From assembly GCF_003977665.1 (NCBI RefSeq), contig NZ_RYYV01000010.1:1-64000 (forward strand): a stretch of 64,000 nucleotides of DNA, read 5' to 3'. Made by a program: the position numbers and the translations under genes. This document shows positions 25,951 to 34,991 of the stretch, piece by piece (the first letter of the stretch is position 1; the number at the start of each line of letters is the position of its first letter). The stretch comes from Dyella choica. GTDB taxonomy: Bacteria > Pseudomonadota > Gammaproteobacteria > Xanthomonadales > Rhodanobacteraceae. The notes beneath the pieces are model-generated. The model was not told the origin of the DNA. It did no database searches and saw only the letters and a program-made list of their open reading frames with translations.

Positions 25951-28434
25951 TCACTCCGCTCGCAGCAATCGCATGGGCGGCGTATGGGTCACCTTGCGCG
26001 TTCCGGCCAGGCCGAGCAGCATGACCACGAAGGCCGCGGCCAAGGCTGCCAGCGTCAGTGGCAGCGGCTGCGGCATGAAGTCCTTGATGTGGAACACGCT
26101 GCGCCCCAGCCACCACCCGCCTAGCATGGAACCCAGCGCAGCGGTGATGCCCGCGATCAAGCCGAGCAAGGCAAACTCGCACGCCGCGGCAACGCGCAGC
26201 AGGCCGCGCCGTGCACCCAAGGTGCGCAACAGGGCAGCCTCGTGGCGCCGTTCCTGGCCGCTCGTAGCCAGCGCTGCGGCAAGCACCAAGGCACCGGCCA
26301 GCAGGCTGAAGCCCAACACCCAGCGCACCGCGCCGGTCACGCGCTGGACAATCTCACGCACCCGGTCGAGCAGCGCGTCCACATCGACCAGGCTCAAGTT
26401 CGGATAGTCGCGCGACAGTGCTGCCAGCGCTTCGGCATTGCCGCGCGGCAGATAAAAACTGGCCAGCCAGGTATGCGGCAGGGTGCTGGCATGCGTGGGA
26501 TCGAGCAGCAGGAAGAAGTTCACGCGAAATGAGGCCCAGTCCACCTGGCGGAAGCTGGTGATCTTCGCCTCGACCTGGCCCTCGCCGACATCGAAACGCA
26601 TGCTGTCGCCAAGTTTCAGCGCATACATGTCGCGCCACATCGTATCCACCGATACTTCCGCTTGGGCCGGATGAAGATCAAACCAATGGCCGGCGATCAC
26701 CCTGTTGGATGGCGGCAATTCGTCCGACCATGACAGGCGCAGCTGGCGATCGCTCCATTCCTTCGCGCGTTCGTCCTTGAATTTCAGCCCATCGATCGGC
26801 TGTCCGTTGATGGCGGTAAGCTTGCCGACCGCCAGCGGCATCATGTTGAGCTGGTTGGCGCCGATCCGCGCCAATGCCCCGCTAAAGTCGTTGCGTTGGT
26901 CATCTTGAAGGTTCAGCACGAACCAGTTCGGCGTATCGCCGGGCAATTCCTTGCGCCAGCCATCCAGCAATGCCGGCGCCACCACGGCCAGCAGCAGCAA
27001 TGCGGTAAGGCCCATGCTCAAAGCGGTGGCTTGCACGATGCTCAAGCCACGACGACGCGCCAGCGCAGCCATGCCTAGCCGTAGCGCTGGATGACCACCG
27101 GGTGCAATTCCCCGGGCGATCCATAGCAGCAAGGCCGCAAGCAACGCGGCGACCATGGCGACGCCAAGCAGGCTTACCGCGAGAATGCCGGCTAGCTTGG
27201 CGGATCCGCTGAGGTTCCAGATCAGTGCCAGCGCCACCAGCGCGGGAATCAGGTACAGCGCATCGAAGCGGCGGATGCGCCGCGCCATGCTCGCGCGAAA
27301 AACCGCGACTGGCGGTACATCCGCCAGCCGCACCAGTGGAGGCAGGGCAAAACCGACCAGCACAGCGATGCCCATGCCGGCAGCAGCCAGCGCAGGTAGG
27401 ATAGGCAACACTGTCGGCACGCCCGAGAACAACTGGCTGGCGAATATCCAGGCGCCTTGCGCCAGCAGCAATGCCAGCAGTATGCCAAGCAGCGCAGCAG
27501 GCAGTGCCAGGCCACCTACCGTGCCCAGCAGCAACGTAAAGACGCGGCCACGCGATGTGCCGAGTGCCCGCAGCAACGACACTTCATTCGTCTTGCGGCG
27601 CGCATATCGTTGTGAGGCAAGCGCAATCGCAACGCCGGAAAGCAGCGCGGACAGCAACGCAGTCAGGCGCAGGAACGCACCGGCACGATCGAACGCGCTG
27701 CGCATGCGTTCCTGGGTCTGCTCCGGCGTGATGAGTTCGCCGCCTTGCGGCAAGGTCGCCGATTGCGCCCACGCACGCCAGTTCTGTACGGCGGCGGGTT
27801 CGCCCGACAGCAGCAGGTTATGCCTTGCACGGCTGCCGACGCCCAGCAATCCGGCCTGTTGCGCATCGTTGATATTCATCAAGGCGCGCGGAGCCATGGC
27901 CACCAGTTCGCCGCCGTCCGGTTGTCGGATCAGCTCCCCGGCAATGCGCAGTTCGCGCCCGCCGAGCTGCACGCTATCCCCCACACGACGGTTCAGCCCC
28001 ACCAGCGCCCGATGATCGAGGTACACGCTTCCCGCCACTGGCCCCTGGCTGGGCGCTTGCCGCCCGAGTGCGTCCGCTACCAGCAGTGTGCCGCGCAACG
28101 GGTATGCGGTATCGGCGGCAAGCACGTCCAGCAATTGACTTCGTTGCCGGGCGAAGGCAACGCTGGGAAAACCCGCGGTGCGCGTGATCGACAAATGACG
28201 TTGCCGACCCGCCGCCGCAAATTTGTCCGGAATCGCTTGGGGCGCCGATATGCCCATGTCTGCGCCGATCAACTCGGCCGCACTGGCGAGTACCCCTCGC
28301 TCCATCCGCGTGCTGAGCGTTGCCACCACGCCCAGCGCAACCACGGCCAGGACCAGAGATGCCGCCAGCGTGCGCAACTCCGGCAAATGCCATTCGCGGC
28401 GCAGGCTGCGCAAGGCCAGCAGCAGGATTTTCAT
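25951..28434 (-). CDS. ybbP: FtsX-like ABC exporter permease (YbbP family)
   Basis: 827 residues. An N-terminal membrane segment (about 20-42), a large periplasmic domain, then repeated blocks of membrane helices around 260-440, a second periplasmic domain, and a last block near 700-820 ending LLGLAGTRKVTHTPPMRLLR. This doubled MacB/FtsX layout matches E. coli YbbP. With the ATPase encoded just upstream it should form an exporter; the cargo is unknown. Start and stop codons overlap by four bases with the ATPase gene. Confidence 0.88.
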   Translation of the reverse strand: MKILLLALRSLRREWHLPELRTLAASLVLAVVALGVVATLSTRMERGVLASAAELIGADMGISAPQAIPDKFAAAGRQRHLSITRTAGFPSVAFARQRSQLLDVLAADTAYPLRGTLLVADALGRQAPSQGPVAGSVYLDHRALVGLNRRVGDSVQLGGRELRIAGELIRQPDGGELVAMAPRALMNINDAQQAGLLGVGSRARHNLLLSGEPAAVQNWRAWAQSATLPQGGELITPEQTQERMRSAFDRAGAFLRLTALLSALLSGVAIALASQRYARRKTNEVSLLRALGTSRGRVFTLLLGTVGGLALPAALLGILLALLLAQGAWIFASQLFSGVPTVLPILPALAAAGMGIAVLVGFALPPLVRLADVPPVAVFRASMARRIRRFDALYLIPALVALALIWNLSGSAKLAGILAVSLLGVAMVAALLAALLLWIARGIAPGGHPALRLGMAALARRRGLSIVQATALSMGLTALLLLAVVAPALLDGWRKELPGDTPNWFVLNLQDDQRNDFSGALARIGANQLNMMPLAVGKLTAINGQPIDGLKFKDERAKEWSDRQLRLSWSDELPPSNRVIAGHWFDLHPAQAEVSVDTMWRDMYALKLGDSMRFDVGEGQVEAKITSFRQVDWASFRVNFFLLLDPTHASTLPHTWLASFYLPRGNAEALAALSRDYPNLSLVDVDALLDRVREIVQRVTGAVRWVLGFSLLAGALVLAAALATSGQERRHEAALLRTLGARRGLLRVAAACEFALLGLIAGITAALGSMLGGWWLGRSVFHIKDFMPQPLPLTLAALAAAFVVMLLGLAGTRKVTHTPPMRLLRAE

Positions 28435-29132
28435 GTCAGCGGCTCCAGCCTTCCTTCCTGCAATTCCGCGCGCCGCATGCAGCGTTCAGCCAGTTGCATG
28501 TCGTGGGTGACCAGTACCAGCGTGGTGTGATGATCGCGATTGAGTGCGAACAGCAGGTCGCATACGTGCCGCCCGGTGCGGCGATCCAGATTGCCGGTCG
28601 GTTCATCCGCAAACAACACGCGCGGGCCATGCACGAAGGCGCGCGCGATCGCCACACGCTGCTGCTCGCCACCGGAAAGTTGGGCCGGGTAGTGCTTGCG
28701 GCGCGAACCGAGTTCGACCGCATCCAGCGCCTGGCGAGCCCGTTCCCGCGCATCGGCGTGGCCTTCCAGCTCCAGTGGCAGCATCACGTTCTGCTCGGCA
28801 GTGAGTGCGGGCAGCAAATGGAACGACTGGAATACGAAACCGACCAGGCGTCGGCGCAGGTCTGCGCGAGCTTCCTCGTCGAGCTGCTCCAGCGCATGGC
28901 CATCGAGGTGGATGCTGCCGTGCGTGGGCGTATCCAGGCCGGCGAGCAGGCCCAGCAGGGTGGTTTTGCCGGAACCGGAGGCGCCCACGATGGCGAAGCT
29001 CTCGCCCGCGCCTACCTGCATCGCGACATTGCTGAGGATGTCCAACTTTCCCTCGGGACCGTTCACCGACTTGCTAACATCGCGAACCTCCAGCACCTGC
29101 TTTTCAACCCCCGGAAGAGAACCACCGATCAT
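28431..29132 (-). CDS. ybbA: ABC exporter ATP-binding protein (YbbA family)
   Basis: 233 residues with Walker A GASGSGKTT, signature LSGGEQQRVAIARA, Walker B VLFADEPTGNLD and the switch VTHD. Closely resembles LolD/MacB-type ATPases and E. coli YbbA. The ATG at 29132 overlaps the tesA start on the other strand by two bases (CATG), an arrangement like the divergent tesA-ybbA pair of E. coli. The open frame continues further upstream but that would cover tesA. Confidence 0.92.
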   Translation of the reverse strand: MIGGSLPGVEKQVLEVRDVSKSVNGPEGKLDILSNVAMQVGAGESFAIVGASGSGKTTLLGLLAGLDTPTHGSIHLDGHALEQLDEEARADLRRRLVGFVFQSFHLLPALTAEQNVMLPLELEGHADARERARQALDAVELGSRRKHYPAQLSGGEQQRVAIARAFVHGPRVLFADEPTGNLDRRTGRHVCDLLFALNRDHHTTLVLVTHDMQLAERCMRRAELQEGRLEPLT

Positions 29133-29757
29133 GCGTCGTTTCCTATGTTTGTTGCTGCTGCTTGTGGGAAGCGGCGGTGCAGTGCAGGCGGCACCCACGC
29201 AGACTGCGCCCGCGAAAACCGTGCTCGTGCTTGGCGATTCGCTCTCCGCCGCGCACAACATTCCCGTAGAGGCAGGCTGGGTGCATCTGCTGGAAGTACG
29301 TCTCAAGCAGATGGAGCCGGGCTGGGCGGTGATCAATGCCAGCATCAGCGGTGAAACGTCGGTAGGTGGGCGCAATCGGTTGCCAGCGCTGCTGGCACAA
29401 CAGCATCCACGCATCGTGGTGATCGAACTGGGCGCCAACGACGGGCTGCGTGGCCTGCCGCTGAGCGACCTGCGCAACAACCTGACCGCCATGATTGATG
29501 CGGTCCAGCATGCCGGTGCCAAGGTGCTGCTGCTGGGCATCGAACTGCCGGTGAATTACGGGCAGCAATATCGCGACGGCTTGCGGGCTGTGTACGCGGA
29601 TCTCGCCCGCGAGAAGCACACCTCGCTGGTGCCGTTCCTGCTGGAAGGCGTGGCCCTCGATCCGGCGCTGATGCAGGAAGACGGCTTGCACCCTGTGGCA
29701 GCAGGCGAACCGCGGGTTTTGGACAACGTATGGCCAAAATTTGCACCGTTGCTATAG
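29131..29757 (+). CDS. tesA: Acyl-CoA thioesterase I / lysophospholipase L1
   Basis: Periplasmic GDSL (SGNH) hydrolase acting on acyl-CoA, lysophospholipid and esters. 208 residues with a signal peptide (MRRFLCLLLLLVGSGGAVQA), catalytic Ser37 in GDSLS, Asn103 in GAND, and Asp184/His187 in DGLHP. Its start codon shares two bases with divergent ybbA, so its promoter must lie inside ybbA. Confidence 0.95.
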   Translation: MRRFLCLLLLLVGSGGAVQAAPTQTAPAKTVLVLGDSLSAAHNIPVEAGWVHLLEVRLKQMEPGWAVINASISGETSVGGRNRLPALLAQQHPRIVVIELGANDGLRGLPLSDLRNNLTAMIDAVQHAGAKVLLLGIELPVNYGQQYRDGLRAVYADLAREKHTSLVPFLLEGVALDPALMQEDGLHPVAAGEPRVLDNVWPKFAPLL

Positions 29758-29825
29758 CGGGCGAGCCCATCACCACGCTTTCGTCCGTTCAAATTCACGT
29801 TGCTCTTACCCCCTGAAGGATTAGC

Positions 29826-29841
29826 CTTCACAAATGTGAAG
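29826..29841. promoter_or_regulatory. Palindrome before the response-regulator gene
   Basis: CTTCACA-AA-TGTGAAG, a 7-base palindrome 22 bases before the ATG of the next gene. Its reverse complement shares TTCACATTTGTG with the gshB-pilG gap (4200-4211). Possible operator; the regulator is unknown. Confidence 0.35.
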
Positions 29842-29863
29842 ACCCCCAGGTGGCGAGGCGTAT

Positions 29864-30595
29864 ATGAGTTCACGTGACGAGCATGCAGGGCTGATCCTGC
29901 TGGTAGAAGACAACCGTCAGATCGCTGAAATGGTCGGCGAGTTCCTCGAGCGCCGAGGCTACTCGGTTGATTTTGCTCAAGATGGTGTGAGCGGTCTGCA
30001 TCTGGCGGTCTCCAACAGTTACGACGTGGTGGTGCTGGACCTGATGCTGCCTGGCATCGACGGCCTGGACGTCTGCCGCAAGCTGCGTGGCGACGCCAAG
30101 AAGTCCACGCCGGTGCTCATGCTGACGGCACGCGACACGCTGGAGGACAAGCTGGTAGGCCTGGAGGCCGGCGCCGACGACTACCTGGTGAAACCGTTTG
30201 AAGTGCGGGAGCTGGAAGCGCGCCTGCGCGCCTTGATCCGGCGCGACCGCAGGCAGGTATCCAGTGAGGTGCTGACGGTGGGCGACATGACCCTGGATAC
30301 GGCCACCCTGCGGCTCACCCGTGCCGGGCAGGAGCTGACGGTTTCGCCGATCGGCCTGAAGCTGCTGGCGATCCTGATGCGCGAATCACCGCGGGTAGTC
30401 AGCCGGCGGGACATCGAACGGGAAATCTGGGGTGATACCCTGCCGGATTCGGACACCTTGCGCTCGCACCTCTACAATCTGCGCCGGGTGATCGACAAGC
30501 CGTTCGATCGACCTTTGCTGCACACCATCCATTCGGCCGGCTACCGCCTTGCCGACCTGGAGGCAGAGACCACCCCCGTCAGTCATATCGCGTAA
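29864..30595 (+). CDS. OmpR-family response regulator
   Basis: 243 residues: a receiver domain (Glu15-Asp16, phospho-acceptor Asp59 in LDLMLPGIDG, Lys in LVKPFEV) and an OmpR-type winged helix (LRLTRAGQELTVSPIGLKLL to LHTIHSAGYRL). All receiver residues are intact. It pairs with the sensor gene starting 18 bases on. The regulon is unknown. Confidence 0.93.
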   Translation: MSSRDEHAGLILLVEDNRQIAEMVGEFLERRGYSVDFAQDGVSGLHLAVSNSYDVVVLDLMLPGIDGLDVCRKLRGDAKKSTPVLMLTARDTLEDKLVGLEAGADDYLVKPFEVRELEARLRALIRRDRRQVSSEVLTVGDMTLDTATLRLTRAGQELTVSPIGLKLLAILMRESPRVVSRRDIEREIWGDTLPDSDTLRSHLYNLRRVIDKPFDRPLLHTIHSAGYRLADLEAETTPVSHIA

Positions 30596-30613
30596 ACGCC
30601 CAAAATCATCTAC

Positions 30614-31600
30614 ATGACCATCACCACGGGTGCCCAAGTGCCGCGCGCTGAACGCCTGCGCGGCGGGTTTCAACGACGCCTTCTGCTGATTTTCGGCATG
30701 CAGCTGGTGGCCGTGGTGGTGGTGTGCCTGATGGGCTATTACAACGTGGCACCGGCCGTCGCAGTGGTGTTGCTGATCGTGATCGTAAGCGGACTCACCT
30801 GGCTGGCCACGGAGCGGATCTGGCGGCAGGTCAGCGCGCTGGCGCGCTGGGTGGGTGACTGGAAAGAAGGGCAGACCGACCTGGACGCCTTGCAGTCGGA
30901 CCGCCTGCGCCAGACCGATAGCGACATCGCCACGCTGGCGCGCGGCTTCCACAACTTCGCCAGCCGCATCGCCGGCTACAACGAACGCGAACGCAATTTC
31001 ACTCGCGACGCCAGCCATGAGCTGCGCAGCCCGCTCACTGTGATCAAGATGTCCACCGACATGCTGTCGGATGAGGCAGGCATGAGCGAGTTCGGTAAGC
31101 GTAGCGTGCAGCGCATTCGGCGTGCCACGCGCGAAATGGAATCACTGGTCGAGGCCTTGCTGATCCTGGCGCGCGAAGCCGATAACGGACAGAGCGAGCA
31201 GGAATTCGTGGTGAACGACGTGCTGCGCGACGAACTCGCCAACGCGCGCGAGATGCTGCATGGGCATCCGATCGAACTGCGGCTGGAAGAGCCGGCGAAA
31301 TTCGCGCTGCACGGTTCGCCGCGTGTGTTCGCCGTGTTGTGCTGGCAATTGATTCGGCATGCCAGCCAGTACACCGGGCAGGGCGTGGTGCAGGTCACCG
31401 TGCTGCCCGGCATGGTGAGCGTAAGCGCCGTGGCTGGTGGCGAACAGGTTCCGCATGCGGCCGGGCAGCGTGGTTTCGAATACGCCATCGCGCAACGTAT
31501 CAGCGAGCGCTTTGCCTGGCCGCTGAGCTTGCACGTGCAGGGCGGCAATCGTTACGTGGCGGAGATCCGGTTTCCGAAGCCGATGCCGGTGTCGGCGTAG
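30614..31600 (+). CDS. Sensor histidine kinase with degenerate ATP-binding domain
   Basis: 328 residues. Two membrane segments (about 22-42 and 46-65) with almost no periplasmic loop, a HAMP-like linker, and a sound H-box (DASHELRSPLTV, His135). The catalytic part is eroded: the N-box reads WQLIRHASQYTG, no DxGxG is seen where SAVAGGEQV stands, and the G2 box reads RGFEYAIAQ. It may act as a phosphatase or take phosphate from another source. It follows the response regulator gene directly. The stop codon TAG is in repeat copy F. Confidence 0.88.
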   Translation: MTITTGAQVPRAERLRGGFQRRLLLIFGMQLVAVVVVCLMGYYNVAPAVAVVLLIVIVSGLTWLATERIWRQVSALARWVGDWKEGQTDLDALQSDRLRQTDSDIATLARGFHNFASRIAGYNERERNFTRDASHELRSPLTVIKMSTDMLSDEAGMSEFGKRSVQRIRRATREMESLVEALLILAREADNGQSEQEFVVNDVLRDELANAREMLHGHPIELRLEEPAKFALHGSPRVFAVLCWQLIRHASQYTGQGVVQVTVLPGMVSVSAVAGGEQVPHAAGQRGFEYAIAQRISERFAWPLSLHVQGGNRYVAEIRFPKPMPVSA

Positions 31601-31624
31601 GCTGGGATTTGCATCCCAACCTAC
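31597..31624. repeat. GTAGG/CCTAC-family repeat, copy F (short form)
   Basis: GTAGGCTGGGAT...ATCCCAACCTAC. The TAG at 31598-31600 ends the upstream sensor-kinase gene. It lies between convergent genes. Confidence 0.85.
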
Positions 31625-31648
31625 GCGGCAAGCTCGTCGAAAGGCGCA

Positions 31649-33004
31649 TCAGCGCAGTGACGCGCTCACCTCGAACGGACACTCGGTCTTCGCCTGCACC
31701 TCTTCCACCGTCGCGCCCGGCTGCAGTTCGATCAGCGTCAGCCCCTTGCCTTTGGCTACCTCGAACACGCACAGGTCAGTGATGATCAGGTCGACGACAT
31801 GCTGGCCGGTCAGGGGCAGATCGCACTGCGTCTTGATCTTCGGCGACCCGTCTTTGGCGGTGTGCTCCATCAGCACCACCACGCGCTTCACGCCGCTGAC
31901 CAGATCCATCGCCCCTCCGGGGCCCTTCACCATCTTGCCCGGCACCATCCAGTTGGCCAGGTCGCCGGTGCAGGACACTTCCAGGCCGCCCAGGATCGAC
32001 AGATCGATGTGTCCGCCGCGGATCATGGCGAACGATTCGGCGCTGGAGAAATAGCTCGAACCGGGCAGGGCGGTGATGGTCTGCTTGCCGGCATTGATCA
32101 GGTCCGGATCCACCTGCGCCTCATCCGGGAATGGACCGATGCCGAGCAGGCCGTTCTCCGATTGCAGCGTCACGTCCATCCCCGGCGGGATGAAATTCGC
32201 CACCAGGGTGGGAATGCCGATGCCGAGGTTGACGTAGAAACCGTCGCGCAATTCCTTTGCCGCACGTTGCGCCATCGCCATGCGTATCGGGCTTTCCTTG
32301 CCGGTGTTGGCGCCGGCCACGGTGCGGAATTCGATGCGCTTCTCGTAGTTCCCGCCCTGAATGATGCGGTCGACGTAAATACCCGGGACATGGATCTGGT
32401 TTGGATCGAGCTCCCCCACTTCCACCAGCTCTTCCACCTCGGCCACGCAAAGCTTGCCGCAGGTGGCGATCATCGGATTGAAGTTACGCGCCGTCTTGCG
32501 GAACACCAGGTTGCCGAGCCGGTCGCCCTTCCATGCCTTCACGATCGAAACGTCGGCGTGGATCGCTTCTTCCAGCACATATTCCTTGTCGCCGAAACGC
32601 TTGGTTTCCTTGCCTTCGGCCAGCTTGGTGCCGAAGGCCGTACGCGTATAGAACCCTGGAATGCCCGCACCCCCCGCGCGCAGTTTCTCGGCCAGCGTAC
32701 CCTGCGGCACCAGATGCAGTTCCAGCTCGCCGGCCAGCACCTGGCGCTCGAATTCCTTGTTCTCGCCGACGTAGGAGGCGTATACGCGCTTGACCTGCCG
32801 TGTCTTCAGCAGCGGGCCCATACCGAAATCATCCACGCCGGCATTGTTGCCGACGATGGTCAAGCCCTTGGTGCCGGCGGCGAGCAGGGCAGCAATCAGG
32901 TTTTCCGGAATGCCGCACAAGCCAAAGCCTCCGGCCGCGATGGTCATGCCATCGAACAACAAACCGTCCAGAGCCTTCGTCGCGCTTGCGTAGACCTTTT
33001 CCAT
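31649..33004 (-). CDS. Succinyl-CoA:3-ketoacid CoA-transferase, A and B subunits fused
   Basis: 451 residues. Residues 1 to about 232 match subunit A ([34 protein letters not shown]), and about 245-451 match subunit B ([20 protein letters not shown], then the catalytic Glu283 in SENGLLG). Bacteria usually have two genes (scoA/scoB or lpsI/lpsJ); here they are joined by a linker of about a dozen residues with no frameshift. Moves CoA from succinyl-CoA to acetoacetate and similar acids. It diverges from the isoaspartyl peptidase gene. Confidence 0.92.
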   Translation of the reverse strand: MEKVYASATKALDGLLFDGMTIAAGGFGLCGIPENLIAALLAAGTKGLTIVGNNAGVDDFGMGPLLKTRQVKRVYASYVGENKEFERQVLAGELELHLVPQGTLAEKLRAGGAGIPGFYTRTAFGTKLAEGKETKRFGDKEYVLEEAIHADVSIVKAWKGDRLGNLVFRKTARNFNPMIATCGKLCVAEVEELVEVGELDPNQIHVPGIYVDRIIQGGNYEKRIEFRTVAGANTGKESPIRMAMAQRAAKELRDGFYVNLGIGIPTLVANFIPPGMDVTLQSENGLLGIGPFPDEAQVDPDLINAGKQTITALPGSSYFSSAESFAMIRGGHIDLSILGGLEVSCTGDLANWMVPGKMVKGPGGAMDLVSGVKRVVVLMEHTAKDGSPKIKTQCDLPLTGQHVVDLIITDLCVFEVAKGKGLTLIELQPGATVEEVQAKTECPFEVSASLR

Positions 33005-33173
33005 GAGGATGCCTTTCTTGCGGGGGACAGCTGCTTAGGATACGACGGAATGACGACGGGACATGCTGTACGAAGGTCGAAAGACGCGGCTGCCGGTGTC
33101 GCCGCTCCGCCATACGGCGGAGCACGTCACGTGCGGCTGGCTATACTCGCCATATGTTCGCGAGAGGTGCCAT

Positions 33174-34217
33174 GTGAAGCCGTTCCGCTTGTTTGTCGCG
33201 CTCACTGCCCTGGGAACTGCCGCCATGACGCACGCCACCCCACTGGTATTGGTGATCCACGGCGGCGCCGGTGTGATCAGGCGCGACATGAACCCCGCCA
33301 AGGAAAAAGCCGTGCGTGCAGCGATGAGCAAGGCGCTGCATGATGGCTATGCCCAGCTCAAGGCCGGCAAGCCCGCCATCGACGCCGTGACGGCGGCCAT
33401 CACCGTGCTGGAGGATGATGCCCATTTCAACGCCGGCAAGGGCTCGGTGTTTACGCACGACGGCAAGAACGAGATGGATGCCGCCGTGATGGAGGGGGAA
33501 AGCTTGCGCGCAGGAGCAGTGGCCGGCGTGCAGCGTGTGAAGAACCCGATCTTGCTGGCGCGGGCGGTGATGGAGCACTCGGCGCACATCATGCTGATCG
33601 GTGAAGGTGCTGAAGCGTTCGCCAGGGAGCAGGGCATCACCCTGGTCGATCCTGCCTATTTCCGCACTGAAGAACGCTGGCAGCAATGGCAGAAGGCGCT
33701 GCAGGAAGACAGCGGGAAAAAGCCGCACGACGACCAGGCGGCCGCCAAGCATTTTGGTACCGTCGGCGCGGTCGCGCTCGACAGCGCCGGGCATCTCGCA
33801 GCCGGCACCTCCACGGGTGGCATGACCGACAAACGCTGGGGCCGTGTCGGGGATTCTCCGATCATCGGCGCCGGCACTTACGCGAACGCCTGGTGTGCAG
33901 TCTCGGGCACCGGCTGGGGCGAGTTCTACCTACGTACTGTCGCCGCGCACGAGATCTGCATGAAAGTGTCGCTGCTGGGCGAACCGGTACAGCGCGCCGC
34001 CGCTGAAGTGATTAATCAGGAAATCCCTTCGATGGGCGGCAATGGCGGCGCCATCGCGCTGGATGCGAATGGCAACATCGCGATGCCATTCAATACCGAT
34101 GGCATGTTCCGGGGCTGGATCGGCGCGGATGGCGTGCCGCACGTGGCGGTCTATGATGATGAGCCGGATCCGACGAATCATCAGCCGGCACCAGCCGCAC
34201 CGTCTTCGACCGAGTGA
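33174..34217 (+). CDS. Isoaspartyl peptidase / L-asparaginase, secreted
   Basis: N-terminal-nucleophile hydrolase that self-cleaves; the nucleophile is Thr196 in HFGTVGAVALD. LVIHGGAGVI opens the catalytic chain, and STGGMTDKRWGRVGDSPIIG and SGTGWGEFYLR follow as in the family. 347 residues from GTG 33174, chosen because GAGAGG precedes it and a signal peptide (VKPFRLFVALTALGTAAMTHA) then follows; the upstream open frame lacks this. TATACT at 33142-33147 may be its -10 box. The Pro/Ala-rich tail is probably disordered. Confidence 0.9.
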   Translation: MKPFRLFVALTALGTAAMTHATPLVLVIHGGAGVIRRDMNPAKEKAVRAAMSKALHDGYAQLKAGKPAIDAVTAAITVLEDDAHFNAGKGSVFTHDGKNEMDAAVMEGESLRAGAVAGVQRVKNPILLARAVMEHSAHIMLIGEGAEAFAREQGITLVDPAYFRTEERWQQWQKALQEDSGKKPHDDQAAAKHFGTVGAVALDSAGHLAAGTSTGGMTDKRWGRVGDSPIIGAGTYANAWCAVSGTGWGEFYLRTVAAHEICMKVSLLGEPVQRAAAEVINQEIPSMGGNGGAIALDANGNIAMPFNTDGMFRGWIGADGVPHVAVYDDEPDPTNHQPAPAAPSSTE

Positions 34218-34282
34218 TTGTCTGGGCGAAGCTGTGCGTTGCACTGGATGAGATCTGCGCGCAATGGCGCAGCCTTGGCGAT

Positions 34283-34870
34283 TCAACCGCCCTGAGTCGG
34301 CCGCTCGCGTACCGGGTGCTTGCTCAGCTTGCGCTGCAGGGTGCGGCGATGCATGCCCAGGCGCCGTGCCGTTTCGGAGATATTGCCGTCGCACTCGGTG
34401 AGCACGCGCTGGATGTGCTCCCATTCCAGGCGGCGCAAGGCGAGAGGGGCCTCGGGGGCGTCGATCACCTCATCCTCGCCTTGCTGCACCGTATCGCCTT
34501 CGAGCAGTGCGCGCACCACGGCGTCGGCATCCACCGGCTTGGCGAGGTAATCGTGGGCTCCGCGCTTGATCGCTTCGACGGCGGTAGCGATGGAAGCGTA
34601 GCCGGTAAGCAGCAGGATGCGCACATCGGGTACCAGCTCGCGCAGTTCGGGGATCAGGCGCAAGCCGTTTTCCTCGCCCAGCTTGAGGTCCAGCACGCAA
34701 TGGCGAGGCTGGTGGCGTTGCGAGAGCGCGCGGGCTTCGTCGGCGTTGCCGGCGGTGAGCACTTCAAAGCCGCGCGAGGTCAAGGCCCGGGTAAGAACGC
34801 GTACGAATGTCGCATCGTCGTCCACGATCAGTAATGGACGCGAGCCGCTGGCGGGGGTGGGGTGATTCAT
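34283..34870 (-). CDS. regA: Redox response regulator RegA/ActR-like
   Basis: 195 residues: a receiver with Asp61 in LDLKLGEENGL and Lys in YLAKPVDADA, then a short Fis-type helix-turn-helix (NISETARRLGMHRRTLQRKL). This compact layout is that of RegA/PrrA/ActR/RoxR. It is encoded beside its likely sensor, with about 115 bases and repeat copy G between them. It faces the peptidase gene tail to tail. Confidence 0.9.
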   Translation of the reverse strand: MNHPTPASGSRPLLIVDDDATFVRVLTRALTSRGFEVLTAGNADEARALSQRHQPRHCVLDLKLGEENGLRLIPELRELVPDVRILLLTGYASIATAVEAIKRGAHDYLAKPVDADAVVRALLEGDTVQQGEDEVIDAPEAPLALRRLEWEHIQRVLTECDGNISETARRLGMHRRTLQRKLSKHPVRERPTQGG

Positions 34871-34962
34871 GTGCTGCTTCTACTCGTATTTTGCCTGTCT
34901 ATTTTGCCGGATACGCGGCTCGCGTGCGCGCCTGGATGCCGCACGGCTGGATATGGGAGGGC

Positions 34963-34991
34963 GAGGTTGGGGTTTGCACCCCAATCTACGC
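34963..34991. repeat. GTAGG/CCTAC-family repeat, copy G (short form)
   Basis: AGGTTGGGGTTTGCACCCCA with CTAC at the right end. The CTA at 34986-34988 is the stop codon of regB on minus. Confidence 0.75.
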
